From Rhodospirillales bacterium (GTDB taxonomy: Bacteria; Pseudomonadota; Alphaproteobacteria; Rhodospirillales; JASLLV01): DNA of 8,866 bases. Below are positions 1 to 6,449 of this stretch, in pieces. The translations under genes and the position numbers were made by a program. The notes beneath the pieces were generated by a model, which saw only the letters and a program-made list of their open reading frames with translations, was not told the origin of the DNA and ran no database searches. Each line of letters starts with the position of its first letter. The first letter of the stretch is position 1. Where the stretch lies: NCBI GenBank assembly GCA_030754475.1, contig JASMAE010000322.1:1-8866 (forward strand). Direction: 5' to 3'.

Positions 1-1137
1 GAGAAGTGGATTCACCAGCTTGCCGTCGCGCGATACCAGGGTTCCCTTGACGATCTCGTCGTCCCAGTCGATGGCGAGGCTCTTGGTCTCGGAATTCACC
101 AGCAGGGTGATGAAATTGAGCAGGTTCCGCGCATAGAGCGCGCTCGCATCCTCGGCGAGGCGGCTGGGCACGTTGCCGTGACCGACGATCTTGACGCCGT
201 GCTTCGTCACCACCTCGTCGAGCACCGACAGCTCGCAGTTGCCGCCTGCCTCGACTGCGAGGTCGACGATCACCGAGCCCGGTTTCATGCCCTTGACCAC
301 GTCCTCGGTAATCAGGACCGGCGCCGGTTTGCCCGGGATCAACGCCGTACAGATGGCGACGTCCTGTTTCTTGAGCGCCTCGTTCAGCGCCTCGGCCTGC
401 TTCTTCTGGTACGCGGCACTCATTTCCTTCGCGTAACCGCCTTCAGTCTCGGCATCGGCGGCGGCTTCCGGATCAACCTCGAGAAATCGCCCGCCGAGGC
501 TCTCGACCTGCTCCTTCACGGACGCGCGGACATCGTAGCCGGTCACCACGGCGCCGAGGCGCTTGGCGGTCGCAATCGCTTGTAAGCCGGCAACGCCGGC
601 ACCTATCACCAGGACCTTCGCCGGCGCGATCGTCCCGGCGGCCGTCATCATCATCGGGAACGCACGGCCGATCTCGACGGCCGCGTCGAGAACCGCCCGG
701 TAACCGGTGAGGTTGCTTTGCGACGACAGCACGTCCATGGACTGCGCCCGCGTGATCCGCGGCATCAGGTCCACGGCGAAAGCGGTGATCCCCGCTTCAG
801 CACAGGCCTCCATGTCCGTCTTGTGGGCAAGTGCCTGAAGATTGGCGATCAGAAGAGCGCCCTTGGGTATCGACGCGAGCTCGCTCTTCGCGCCGCCTTC
901 GACGATCGGTCGCTGGACCTTGAAGATTACGTCCGCCGATTCGAGCGCCGCGCCGGCGTTCTCGGCGATGCTCGCACCCGCGTCGCGAAACGTCGCATCG
1001 GAAAACGACGCGCCGGCACCGGCGCCGCTTTCGACGGCAACCTCGAATCCCAGTTGTATCAATTTGCGCACAACGTCGGGCGATCCGGCGACTCGGGCCT
1101 CGCCCGGGCGGCATTCTTTCAAGATGGCAAGCTTCAT
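1..1137 (-). CDS. pntAA: NAD(P) transhydrogenase subunit alpha part 1 (PntAA), 3' end cut by window edge
   Basis: This is domain I, the NAD(H)-binding peripheral subunit of the proton-translocating Re/Si-specific transhydrogenase. With membrane subunits PntAB and PntB it drives hydride transfer from NADH to NADP+ using the proton gradient, supplying NADPH. The reverse strand reads from an ATG at 1137 for 379 codons to the left edge without a stop. Visible landmarks are an N-terminal RPGEARVAGSP signature (residues 10-20), MPRITRAQSMDVLSSQSN (125-142) with the Q132/D135/S138 residues of the NAD site, PMMMTAAGT (161-169), a GAGVAGLQA Rossmann loop (179-187) with the acidic D202 after it, and the mobile-loop GGYAKEM motif. 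R. rubrum PntAA is 384 residues as I recall, so only about five residues are missing. pntAB and pntB would be expected further left. The start has almost no Shine-Dalgarno sequence, but homology fixes it. Confidence 0.95.
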   Translation of the reverse strand, partial: MKLAILKECRPGEARVAGSPDVVRKLIQLGFEVAVESGAGAGASFSDATFRDAGASIAENAGAALESADVIFKVQRPIVEGGAKSELASIPKGALLIANLQALAHKTDMEACAEAGITAFAVDLMPRITRAQSMDVLSSQSNLTGYRAVLDAAVEIGRAFPMMMTAAGTIAPAKVLVIGAGVAGLQAIATAKRLGAVVTGYDVRASVKEQVESLGGRFLEVDPEAAADAETEGGYAKEMSAAYQKKQAEALNEALKKQDVAICTALIPGKPAPVLITEDVVKGMKPGSVIVDLAVEAGGNCELSVLDEVVTKHGVKIVGHGNVPSRLAEDASALYARNLLNFITLLVNSETKSLAIDWDDEIVKGTLVSRDGKLVNPLL

Positions 1138-1146
1138 CGCTCGTGT

Positions 1147-1176
1147 TCTTGTTCTTGATTGTTGGTCTTGGTCTTG
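1147..1176 (-). repeat. CAAGA short repeats in the pntAA leader
   Basis: On the mRNA strand the pentamer CAAGA occurs four times as two tandem pairs, CAAGACCAAGAC (1171-1176 and 1165-1170 region) and CAAGAACAAGAA (1153-1157 and 1147-1151 region), with CAACAAT between. The run ends about ten bases before the pntAA ATG. It is low in G and U, so it should be unstructured, and it stands out from the GC-rich surroundings. No purine-rich Shine-Dalgarno sequence lies between it and the start codon, apart from a GAG at -7 to -5. Confidence 0.6.
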
Positions 1177-1219
1177 GAGTCGTTCGGCGACGAATCGGGA
1201 AGGTCTCTAAGGCACGGCG

Positions 1220-1248
1220 TTTATGCCCCCTTTGGCGCGGGGAAACAA
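1220..1248 (-). promoter_or_regulatory. Possible sigma-70-type promoter for pntAA
   Basis: On the minus strand there is TTGTTT (1243-1248) and CATAAA (1220-1225) with a 17-bp spacer. The -10 matches the consensus at 4 of 6 positions and the -35 at 3 of 6. Transcription would start near 1213, giving a leader of about 75 nt before the ATG at 1137. The spacer holds CCCC and GGGG runs that could pair. The spacing is ideal but the boxes are mediocre, so this is inference only. Confidence 0.35.
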
Positions 1249-1300
1249 GAACCCTTGGAAAAAAAGCCTTGAATTGAATTTTTCCCGATCGGGCTGTCGC

Positions 1301-1327
1301 CCGGCATCGGCGACGTCGCCGAGCCGG
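1301..1327. repeat. Inverted repeat just after the cyclic-nucleotide-binding gene
   Basis: The core TCGGCGACGTCGCCGA (1307-1322) is a perfect 16-bp palindrome, flanked by CCGGC (1301-1305) and GCCGG (1323-1327), which also pair, with one bulged A at 1306. It begins two bases past the TGA stop of the gene at 1329-1898. As RNA it would form a very stable hairpin and could stall polymerase or protect the 3' end. No U-tract follows it on the transcribed strand, so it is not a classical Rho-independent terminator. Confidence 0.6.
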
Positions 1328-1328
1328 A

Positions 1329-1898
1329 TCAGAGGTCGGTATCCGTGATCACGCTCCGGCGGCGATCCGGACGGCCCTCGAACATGCGGACGACGTCGCG
1401 AGCGGCCGCGTCCAGGGCATCGAGGCGTTGCAGGAGCTCGGCCTCGGAGTCCGCCTCTTCCACCACCTTCAAGTAGCCGCGCAGAGACTGGGACTGGGTC
1501 GCGATGGCGTTGACGAAATCGTGGATGCTGCGGGGGCGGCGCACGTACGCCCGGTGAACGTTGCGCAGATTGTTGACGAGGATCTTGATGAGCGCTTGCA
1601 GGAAGGTGTCGTATTGACCGAGCTTCGCTTCCAGCACATCGCTGGGGATTCTGACGACGACGCTGTCCTCGATCGCCATGGCCGAAGCCATGCGGTCGCT
1701 GCCGTCGATAATCGCCATTTCGCCGAACAGCTCGCCGCCCTTCAGTGTCGCCAGGTGGAGCGTCCCCTCGTCCACCGACTTGAAGATGCCCACCGACCCG
1801 GATTCGACGATGTAGGCGGCGTCGCCGGGATCCCCCTCCTCGAACAGGACCCCGTCCTTGGGAAGAAATTGCTTGGTGACATCTCCCGATTCGAACAT
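1329..1898 (-). CDS. Stand-alone cyclic nucleotide-binding domain protein
   Basis: This is a 189-residue soluble protein with one CRP/PKA-type cyclic-nucleotide-binding beta-barrel (about residues 7-95). The phosphate-binding cassette is intact: GGELFGEMAIIDGSDRMASA (54-73), with the ribose-contacting E60 and the phosphate-contacting R69 expected for cAMP or cGMP binding. The helix after the barrel (about 98-118) is followed by a charged, mostly helical C-terminus (120-175) that could form a coiled coil. There is no helix-turn-helix, so unlike CRP/FNR proteins of about 220 residues it is unlikely to bind DNA. It may act as a regulatory partner of another protein. The start is ATG with a weak GGGG-containing upstream sequence. 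It lies 99 bp after the exporter gene, with its own likely promoter, and upstream of pntAA. Its ligand and target are unknown. Confidence 0.88.
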   Translation of the reverse strand: MFESGDVTKQFLPKDGVLFEEGDPGDAAYIVESGSVGIFKSVDEGTLHLATLKGGELFGEMAIIDGSDRMASAMAIEDSVVVRIPSDVLEAKLGQYDTFLQALIKILVNNLRNVHRAYVRRPRSIHDFVNAIATQSQSLRGYLKVVEEADSEAELLQRLDALDAAARDVVRMFEGRPDRRRSVITDTDL

Positions 1899-1932
1899 CG
1901 CTCGCTGACCCCGCTCACTCGCGCGCCAACCG

Positions 1933-1962
1933 ATTGTAGCAGTTCAAACGACGCCCATACAA
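1933..1962 (-). promoter_or_regulatory. Likely promoter of the cyclic-nucleotide-binding gene
   Basis: On the minus strand there is TACAAT (1933-1938), a 5-of-6 match to the -10 consensus, and TTGTAT (1957-1962) at 18 bp spacing, matching TTG of the -35. Transcription would start near 1926 and leave a leader of about 28 nt to the ATG at 1898. Its position in the 99-bp gap after the exporter stop makes an independent promoter plausible. Confidence 0.5.
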
Positions 1963-1997
1963 AAGGGATGCGGCGCACAAGGCGGGCGAGAACGCCG

Positions 1998-2927
1998 TCA
2001 CGCCGCGCAACGGGCGCTCGGCGCTTCGGGCCGGGCCACGTAGACGGAAGCGACGCCGATGATCGCCGCGCCCGTGATCGTCCACGCATCGGGAATCTCG
2101 GAAAACACGAAGATGCCGGCGACGGCCGCCAGCGGCAGGCGTAGGAAATCGAGGGGGAGCACAAGGCTCACGTCGGCACGCGTGAACGCCCGCATCATCC
2201 CGAACTGTCCGCCGAGCGCGGACACCCCGACAGCGATGAGCCACCCGAGCTCGGCGAAGGTGGGTGATTTCCAAGCAAGCAACGCCGGCGCGGCCGTCAT
2301 GGCCGTCGCGATCAGCGAGAAGGTGATCATGATCAGGATCGGGGGTTCCGATACCGTCAGCCGCTTGAGATAGGCCATGGACATGGTGGCGAGAAGGGCT
2401 CCGGCGAGCGCGACGAGCATCGCCGGGTCGATCTCGACCTGCGGCCGCACGATGAACAGCACGCCCGCGAACCCCAGCACCGTGGCGATCAGCCGTCGCG
2501 CACGGACCGCCTCGCCGAGCAACAGCGCCGAGATCACGATGCCCCAAAGCGGGGTCGTGAACGACAGCGCCATCGCGTCCGCGAGGATCAACTCGCGCAG
2601 CGAATACGCGAGGCAGGCAAACGACGCCACGCCAGTCACGGCACGAAGGAAATGAATCCACAGCTGTTGCGGCCGCAGGCACTGGGGCGGATTGTGAATC
2701 AAGACCGGCAGCAGGACGACGAGGACCACCAAGTTGCGAAAGAAAACGATCATGGAAATGGGAACGGCTTGGGCGAGATGCTTCATGACGAGACCGCCAG
2801 CCGTAAAGAAGGTGACCGCCACAAGCATCCACAGGACGCCGCCGAGATTATCCGAAAGCGCGCGCAGTCCCGCGACGAGCGCGCTGCGCCTGGGGGGAGC
2901 GGAGCCGAGGGTGTCGTTGCGGTCCAT
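1998..2927 (-). CDS. EamA/DMT-family transporter (first of two)
   Basis: This is a 309-residue inner-membrane protein of the drug/metabolite transporter superfamily, with two EamA repeats (about residues 30-161 and 172-298) and ten predicted helices. Visible features are helix 1 at about 29-49, FFRNLVVLVVLLPVLI (62-77), SFTTPLWGIVISALLLGE (122-139), which is the typical end of the first repeat, RP after helix 5 (161-162), and LPLDFLRLPLAAVAGIFVFSE (257-277) as its second-repeat counterpart. The arrangement resembles the alphaproteobacterial DMT group that includes Rickettsia-type S-adenosylmethionine carriers, but the substrate cannot be read from the sequence. The start is the ATG at 2927; the upstream sequence has only a weak ribosome binding site. 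It lies 31 bp after the ABC1 kinase gene, which suggests co-transcription. Confidence 0.9.
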   Translation of the reverse strand: MDRNDTLGSAPPRRSALVAGLRALSDNLGGVLWMLVAVTFFTAGGLVMKHLAQAVPISMIVFFRNLVVLVVLLPVLIHNPPQCLRPQQLWIHFLRAVTGVASFACLAYSLRELILADAMALSFTTPLWGIVISALLLGEAVRARRLIATVLGFAGVLFIVRPQVEIDPAMLVALAGALLATMSMAYLKRLTVSEPPILIMITFSLIATAMTAAPALLAWKSPTFAELGWLIAVGVSALGGQFGMMRAFTRADVSLVLPLDFLRLPLAAVAGIFVFSEIPDAWTITGAAIIGVASVYVARPEAPSARCAA

Positions 2928-2958
2928 TCAGGGTCGGAGCGCGCCGCGACCACGGGGT

Positions 2959-4314
2959 TCAGGGCAAGGGTATCGCGCAGGCTTTCAGGGCCTTGCGCTG
3001 GCGAGCCGTAAGGGCGCGTTCGTCGTAGCCTTCGATCAGGTCGTGGAACAGGCTGTGCCAGTTTAACCGCGCGCGGAGATGGAGAAACACGGAACCGAGC
3101 CCGATCGCCGCACGGTCCATGAGCAGGAATTCGCGCGGGGGTTTCACGCCGCCGACGCGACGCAATTCCTGGCGTACCCTGGACGCTACCTGGGCGCCGT
3201 AGACGCCGCCCTCGTTTTCCTGAATCGGTTGGACCCGATCACGCATCAAGGGCGCGTAAACGAACCGCGCCCAAAGGTTCAGGATGTCGATGACTTCGCG
3301 CTCCAGTGCGACGAATCCCCATGTCTCGTAAGCATGCACGGCGAGATCCTCGTCGTTCTCGCATAGCGCCCGATAGAGATCGATCACCCCGGTGACGAAG
3401 GTGGGTTTGAAAACCCGAATGCATCCGAAGTCCATGAGGTTGACCGATCGGTCGGAACGGACGGAGTAGTTTCCGAGGTGTGGATCGCCGTGGATGAGGG
3501 CGTACCTGTAAAACGGGAGGTACCACGCACGAAACATATTCGTGGCGACAGCGTTGCGAATTCGCTCTGGCTTGTCCTTGAACGCGAGCAAGGGCTCGCC
3601 GCTCAACCAAGTCATGGTGAGCAGCCGATCCGACGACAGTGCCGGGACCGTTATCGGCACATGCACGCCTTCTACGCGGCTGAGTATGCGACCGAACAAC
3701 GCCAGGTTCGCCGCTTCGCGACGGTAGTCCAGCTCCTCATGCAACCGGGCCGAAAGCTCGGTGTGAATCTCTGTCGGATCGATTCCGCGGTCGTAGCGCC
3801 GGTAGATCGAGAAGATCAGTTTAAGTTGACTGAGGTCGGCGTCGACGATCGATCGCATGTCCGGGTACTGCAGCTTGCAAGCGAAGTCGCGGCCGTCGAA
3901 GTCGCGCGCACGATGGACCTGGCCGAGCGAGGCGGCCGCGGCGGCCTCATGTTCGAACGAGGCGAAAACGTCCTGCCAATCGGGTCCCAACTCCGCAGTC
4001 ATGCGCCGCCTCACGAACACCCAGCCCATGGACGGCGCGTTGGTCTGAAGCTGACCCAGTTCCTGGAGGTATTCTTCGGGCAAGACATCGGGGACGGTCG
4101 CAAGGATCTGCGCCACCTTCATCAGCGGCCCCTTGAGACCGCCGAGAGCGTTCTTGAGATGGACTGCCTGCTCGCCGCGATCGAACTCGATCCCGAAAAC
4201 GCTGTCGCCCGCGAAACGGGCGGCGAGACCGCCCACCGCCGTGCCGACGCGAGCGTACCGTTTGACACGCCCCACGAGCGATGCGTCGTCTTTGAACCGA
4301 TCGTCGGCCGCCAT
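2959..4314 (-). CDS. ABC1/AarF/UbiB (COQ8-like) atypical kinase
   Basis: This is a 451-residue protein-kinase-like ATPase of the family whose members UbiB and COQ8 support ubiquinone synthesis. Motifs in order are GPLMKVAQ (62-69, the family KxGQ motif with Ala for Gly), an alanine-rich nucleotide loop EAAAAASLGQVHRA (123-136), lysine K147 in FACKLQYP, the ExD motif EELDYR (193-198), catalytic HGDPHLGN (275-282) and metal-binding DFG (295-297). All core residues are present, so it should bind ATP. It lacks the C-terminal membrane helices of E. coli UbiB, so it is closer to soluble ABC1 kinases. The start is the ATG at 4314, preceded by GAAGG at five-base spacing and a -10 box that fits. The open frame extends upstream to a TTG at 4395 and an ATG at 4338, but those lie upstream of or at the predicted transcription start. 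Confidence 0.92.
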   Translation of the reverse strand: MAADDRFKDDASLVGRVKRYARVGTAVGGLAARFAGDSVFGIEFDRGEQAVHLKNALGGLKGPLMKVAQILATVPDVLPEEYLQELGQLQTNAPSMGWVFVRRRMTAELGPDWQDVFASFEHEAAAAASLGQVHRARDFDGRDFACKLQYPDMRSIVDADLSQLKLIFSIYRRYDRGIDPTEIHTELSARLHEELDYRREAANLALFGRILSRVEGVHVPITVPALSSDRLLTMTWLSGEPLLAFKDKPERIRNAVATNMFRAWYLPFYRYALIHGDPHLGNYSVRSDRSVNLMDFGCIRVFKPTFVTGVIDLYRALCENDEDLAVHAYETWGFVALEREVIDILNLWARFVYAPLMRDRVQPIQENEGGVYGAQVASRVRQELRRVGGVKPPREFLLMDRAAIGLGSVFLHLRARLNWHSLFHDLIEGYDERALTARQRKALKACAIPLP

Positions 4315-4319
4315 GTGAA

Positions 4320-4324
4320 CCTTC
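4320..4324 (-). promoter_or_regulatory. Shine-Dalgarno GAAGG that decides the ABC1 kinase start
   Basis: On the minus strand GAAGG sits five bases before the ATG at 4314. The two upstream in-frame candidates (ATG at 4338, TTG at 4395) have no comparable sequence, so this site favours the 4314 start. Confidence 0.65.
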
Positions 4325-4347
4325 GTGGATGGAATCATGCGCGCCTG

Positions 4348-4353
4348 ACTATA
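4348..4353 (-). promoter_or_regulatory. Likely -10 box of the ABC1 kinase promoter
   Basis: TATAGT on the minus strand matches the -10 consensus at 5 of 6 positions. Transcription would begin near 4341, about 27 nt before the ATG at 4314. No good -35 is visible at 16-18 bp spacing, so an activator or a different sigma preference may be involved. Confidence 0.4.
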
Positions 4354-4412
4354 GGCGGAGATTTCGCAGGAAGCACCACCAGCCGCCCGGCTCAAGCATC
4401 AAGAGGGCCAAT

Positions 4413-4431
4413 CTGAGCGCCATTCGCTCAG
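4413..4431. repeat. Perfect 7-bp dyad in the divergent region
   Basis: CTGAGCG (4413-4419) and CGCTCAG (4425-4431) are exact reverse complements around the five-base loop CCATT. It is about 60 bp upstream of the kinase -10 box and about 210 bp upstream of the synthetase ATG. The size and symmetry fit a dimeric repressor operator as well as an RNA hairpin. No regulator is identified. Confidence 0.5.
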
Positions 4432-4456
4432 CCGTACCGTCACGCTTTCACGGCAA

Positions 4457-4471
4457 CGCACTTACTGTGCG
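4457..4471. repeat. Second short dyad in the divergent region
   Basis: CGCAC (4457-4461) and GTGCG (4467-4471) pair around TTACT. A weaker dyad, GGCACCATTCAATGCC (4471-4486), follows directly. Such short stems occur by chance in GC-rich DNA, so their value lies in their clustering with the 4413-4431 dyad. Confidence 0.3.
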
Positions 4472-4642
4472 GCACCATTCAATGCCATGTTTCCACAGCA
4501 TCGTCACGCGCGTCGCCGGAGCCCGATTCGATCGCGGCGCGGCACGCCGTTGACTCACGCCTTGCGGGCCGCCGCTATTTGAGGCTGGATTCGTCCCTTC
4601 AAGGCGGCGCACGCGTCGCGGCACCCAAAGGACGGAAATCTC

Positions 4643-6424
4643 ATGGATCAGCGAACCTGGCCGAATTTGGTGGCAATGTACTTCGAAACGGCTGCCCGAA
4701 AAGCGGATCATCCGTTCCTTTGGGCCAGAGTTGGAGACGCCTACCAACCCCTGAGTTGGCGCGCGAGCGCCGATCGGGTCAGTGCGCTCGCCGCGGGCCT
4801 GCGTGAGCTCGGAGTCCAGAAGGGTGATCGGATCATCGTGGTTTCGGAGAACCGCCCCGAATGGCTGATCGCCGACGTGGCGATCATGGCGATCGGTGCG
4901 ATTACCGTTCCGGCCTATGTGACCAACACCGAGGCCGATCACCTGCACATTGCGACCAACTCAGGCGCGCGCGGCGCCATCGTTTCGACGCGGCGGCTCG
5001 CGGAGCGCTTTCTCCCCGCGGCGCACAAGTCCGACGACATGCGGTTCGTCGTCGCCATGGAGCCTCCGGATATCGACCAGAACCTGAGCGTGTCTCTGCA
5101 TGCCTGGGACGAAGTGATCGCGTCGGGCGGCACGGGCCAAGCGGAGGCGGAGGCGGCGAGTTGGGGGCGCGACGACACGGCCTGCATCATCTACACGTCT
5201 GGCACCGGCGGTGCGCCCAAGGGCGTCATGCTTCATCACGGCGCCATTTTGCACAACTGCCGCGGTGCGTACGATGCGTTGCTCGAACTGGGGCTGGGCG
5301 ACGAGGTGTTCCTCTCGTTTCTTCCGTTGTCGCACAGTTACGAGCACACGGCCGGCCAGTTCTTTCCGCTCTCCATCGGCGCCCAGATCTACTACGCCGA
5401 AGGAATCGACACCCTGGCGAAGAACATGGTGGAGGTCCGACCCACCTTCATGACGGCGGTGCCGAGGCTTTACGAGACCCTCCACGCCCGCCTGGTTCGG
5501 GGTATCAACGCCAAGGGCGGCCTTTCGAAGAGATTATTCGAAAATGCGGTGAAACTGGGACGCAAGCGATACGAGGCGCGCGAGCGCCTGAGCGTCGGCG
5601 AGCACGTTGCCGACGCGATTCTCGAGCGCCTGGTGCGCGATAAGGTGCGCCGGCGCTTCGGGGGACGCCTCAAGGCGTTGGTTTCGGGAGGTGCGCCGCT
5701 CAACCCCGATATCGGGCTCTTCTTCACCGCGCTTGGCCTCAATATCCTTCAGGGATACGGCCAGACCGAGGCAGCGCCGGTCATCAGCGTCAATCGTCCC
5801 AACCGCGTGAAGATTCACACGGTCGGCCCGGCAGTCATCGACACCGACGTTCGCATCGCCGATGACGGCGAGATCCTGGTGCGGGGCGAGCTCGTCATGC
5901 AGGGATACTGGCGCAACTCCGAAGCCACCGCCGAGGTCATCCGAGACGGCTGGCTCCACACCGGCGACGTCGGCCGCGTGGACGAAGACGGTTACATCGA
6001 AATCACGGACCGCAAGAAGGACATCATCGTCAATTCCGGCGGCGACAATGTCTCGCCGCAGCGGATCGAGGGAATTCTGACGCTCGCGCCGGAGATCGCC
6101 CAAGCCATGGTCTTCGGCGACAGCCGTCCGCACCTGGTAGCCCTTTTGGTCCCGGATGAAGAATGGTCGAGCGCCTGGGCCATCGAGCACGGAAAGGGAC
6201 CCGAGTTGGCGGCGCTCTCGGAGGACCACGAACTCCACGCCGCCCTGGCGGCGATCGTGGATAGCGTCAACGGACAGCTCTCCATGATCGAGAAGGTCCG
6301 CCATTTCCTGATCGCGAGGGCGCCCTTCACGATCGACAACGAACAATTGACGCCGACGCTTAAGGTCAGGCGTCACAAGATCGTCGAAATCTACGGAGAT
6401 GCGCTCGACGCGCTCTACCACTGA
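4643..6424 (+). CDS. Long-chain fatty acid-CoA ligase (AMP-binding, FAA1/FadD15-like)
   Basis: This is a 593-residue ANL-superfamily adenylate-forming enzyme that converts a fatty acid, ATP and CoA to acyl-CoA, AMP and pyrophosphate. It shows the ATP-binding loop IIYTSGTGGAPKGVML (from about 182, with Gly189 where many members have Thr), GYGQTE (371-376, motif A5), WLHTGD (437-442, A7), ITDRKKDIIVNSGGDNVSP (454-472, hinge and A8) and TPTLKVRRHK near the end with the catalytic lysine K574 (A10). The overall length and the DRKKDIIVNSGGDNVSP block fit the eukaryote-like long-chain class (COG1022-type) better than E. coli FadD. The ATG at 4643 follows AAAGGA (4627-4632) at ten bases. It is the only plus-strand gene here, divergent from the kinase and convergent with an exporter. 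Chain-length preference cannot be read. Confidence 0.93.
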   Translation: MDQRTWPNLVAMYFETAARKADHPFLWARVGDAYQPLSWRASADRVSALAAGLRELGVQKGDRIIVVSENRPEWLIADVAIMAIGAITVPAYVTNTEADHLHIATNSGARGAIVSTRRLAERFLPAAHKSDDMRFVVAMEPPDIDQNLSVSLHAWDEVIASGGTGQAEAEAASWGRDDTACIIYTSGTGGAPKGVMLHHGAILHNCRGAYDALLELGLGDEVFLSFLPLSHSYEHTAGQFFPLSIGAQIYYAEGIDTLAKNMVEVRPTFMTAVPRLYETLHARLVRGINAKGGLSKRLFENAVKLGRKRYEARERLSVGEHVADAILERLVRDKVRRRFGGRLKALVSGGAPLNPDIGLFFTALGLNILQGYGQTEAAPVISVNRPNRVKIHTVGPAVIDTDVRIADDGEILVRGELVMQGYWRNSEATAEVIRDGWLHTGDVGRVDEDGYIEITDRKKDIIVNSGGDNVSPQRIEGILTLAPEIAQAMVFGDSRPHLVALLVPDEEWSSAWAIEHGKGPELAALSEDHELHAALAAIVDSVNGQLSMIEKVRHFLIARAPFTIDNEQLTPTLKVRRHKIVEIYGDALDALYH

Positions 6425-6449
6425 GAACCCGCCGTCCGTCGGAATGGAC

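Larger units (their letters stand above)
1138..1328. other. Intergenic region between the cyclic-nucleotide-binding gene and pntAA
   Basis: This is a 191-bp gap between two genes read in the same direction. It contains, in transcription order, a strong GC hairpin, an AT-rich patch at about 1255-1285 with a run of seven A (1259-1265) and a run of five T (1279-1283) that can pair, the possible pntAA promoter, and the CAAGA-repeat leader. I see no small open reading frame worth calling. Confidence 0.6.
4315..4642. other. Divergent intergenic region between the ABC1 kinase and the acyl-CoA synthetase
   Basis: These 328 bp hold the 5' ends of two divergently transcribed genes. On the left are the kinase -10 and ribosome binding site. 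In the middle are three small dyads (4413-4431, 4457-4471, 4471-4486). On the right is a TTGACT (4550-4555) that could be a -35 for the synthetase gene, though the sequence about 18 bp on (GCTATT) is a poor -10. I see no additional gene here; the reading frames that cross it do not resemble a protein. Confidence 0.6.

Noticed and set aside
585..605. Direct repeat GCCGGC-AAC-GCCGGC inside pntAA
   Set aside because: It encodes the conserved Rossmann glycine loop, so codon choice for Gly and Ala explains it.
1915..2832. A 305-codon minus-strand frame overlapping the first exporter
   Set aside because: It is rich in Arg, Ala, Gly and His with no membrane pattern. The overlapping frame gives a clean ten-helix transporter.
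3478..4416. A 312-codon open frame on the plus strand opposite the ABC1 kinase gene
   Set aside because: Its translation shows no recognisable domain, while the opposite strand has all the ABC1 motifs. Long antisense frames are expected in GC-rich codon usage.
4448..4948. A minus-strand frame of 166 codons crossing the divergent region into the synthetase gene
   Set aside because: It covers the synthetase N-terminus on the wrong strand, has no recognisable domain, and no ribosome binding site was evident.
5534..6421. A 295-codon antisense frame inside the acyl-CoA synthetase gene
   Set aside because: It has no domain signature, and the plus strand encodes an intact ligase with all core motifs.
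6425..6449. Possible bidirectional terminator between the convergent acyl-CoA synthetase and exporter genes
   Set aside because: The 25-bp gap shows only a four-base stem (GTCC/GGAC) and no T-run on either strand.
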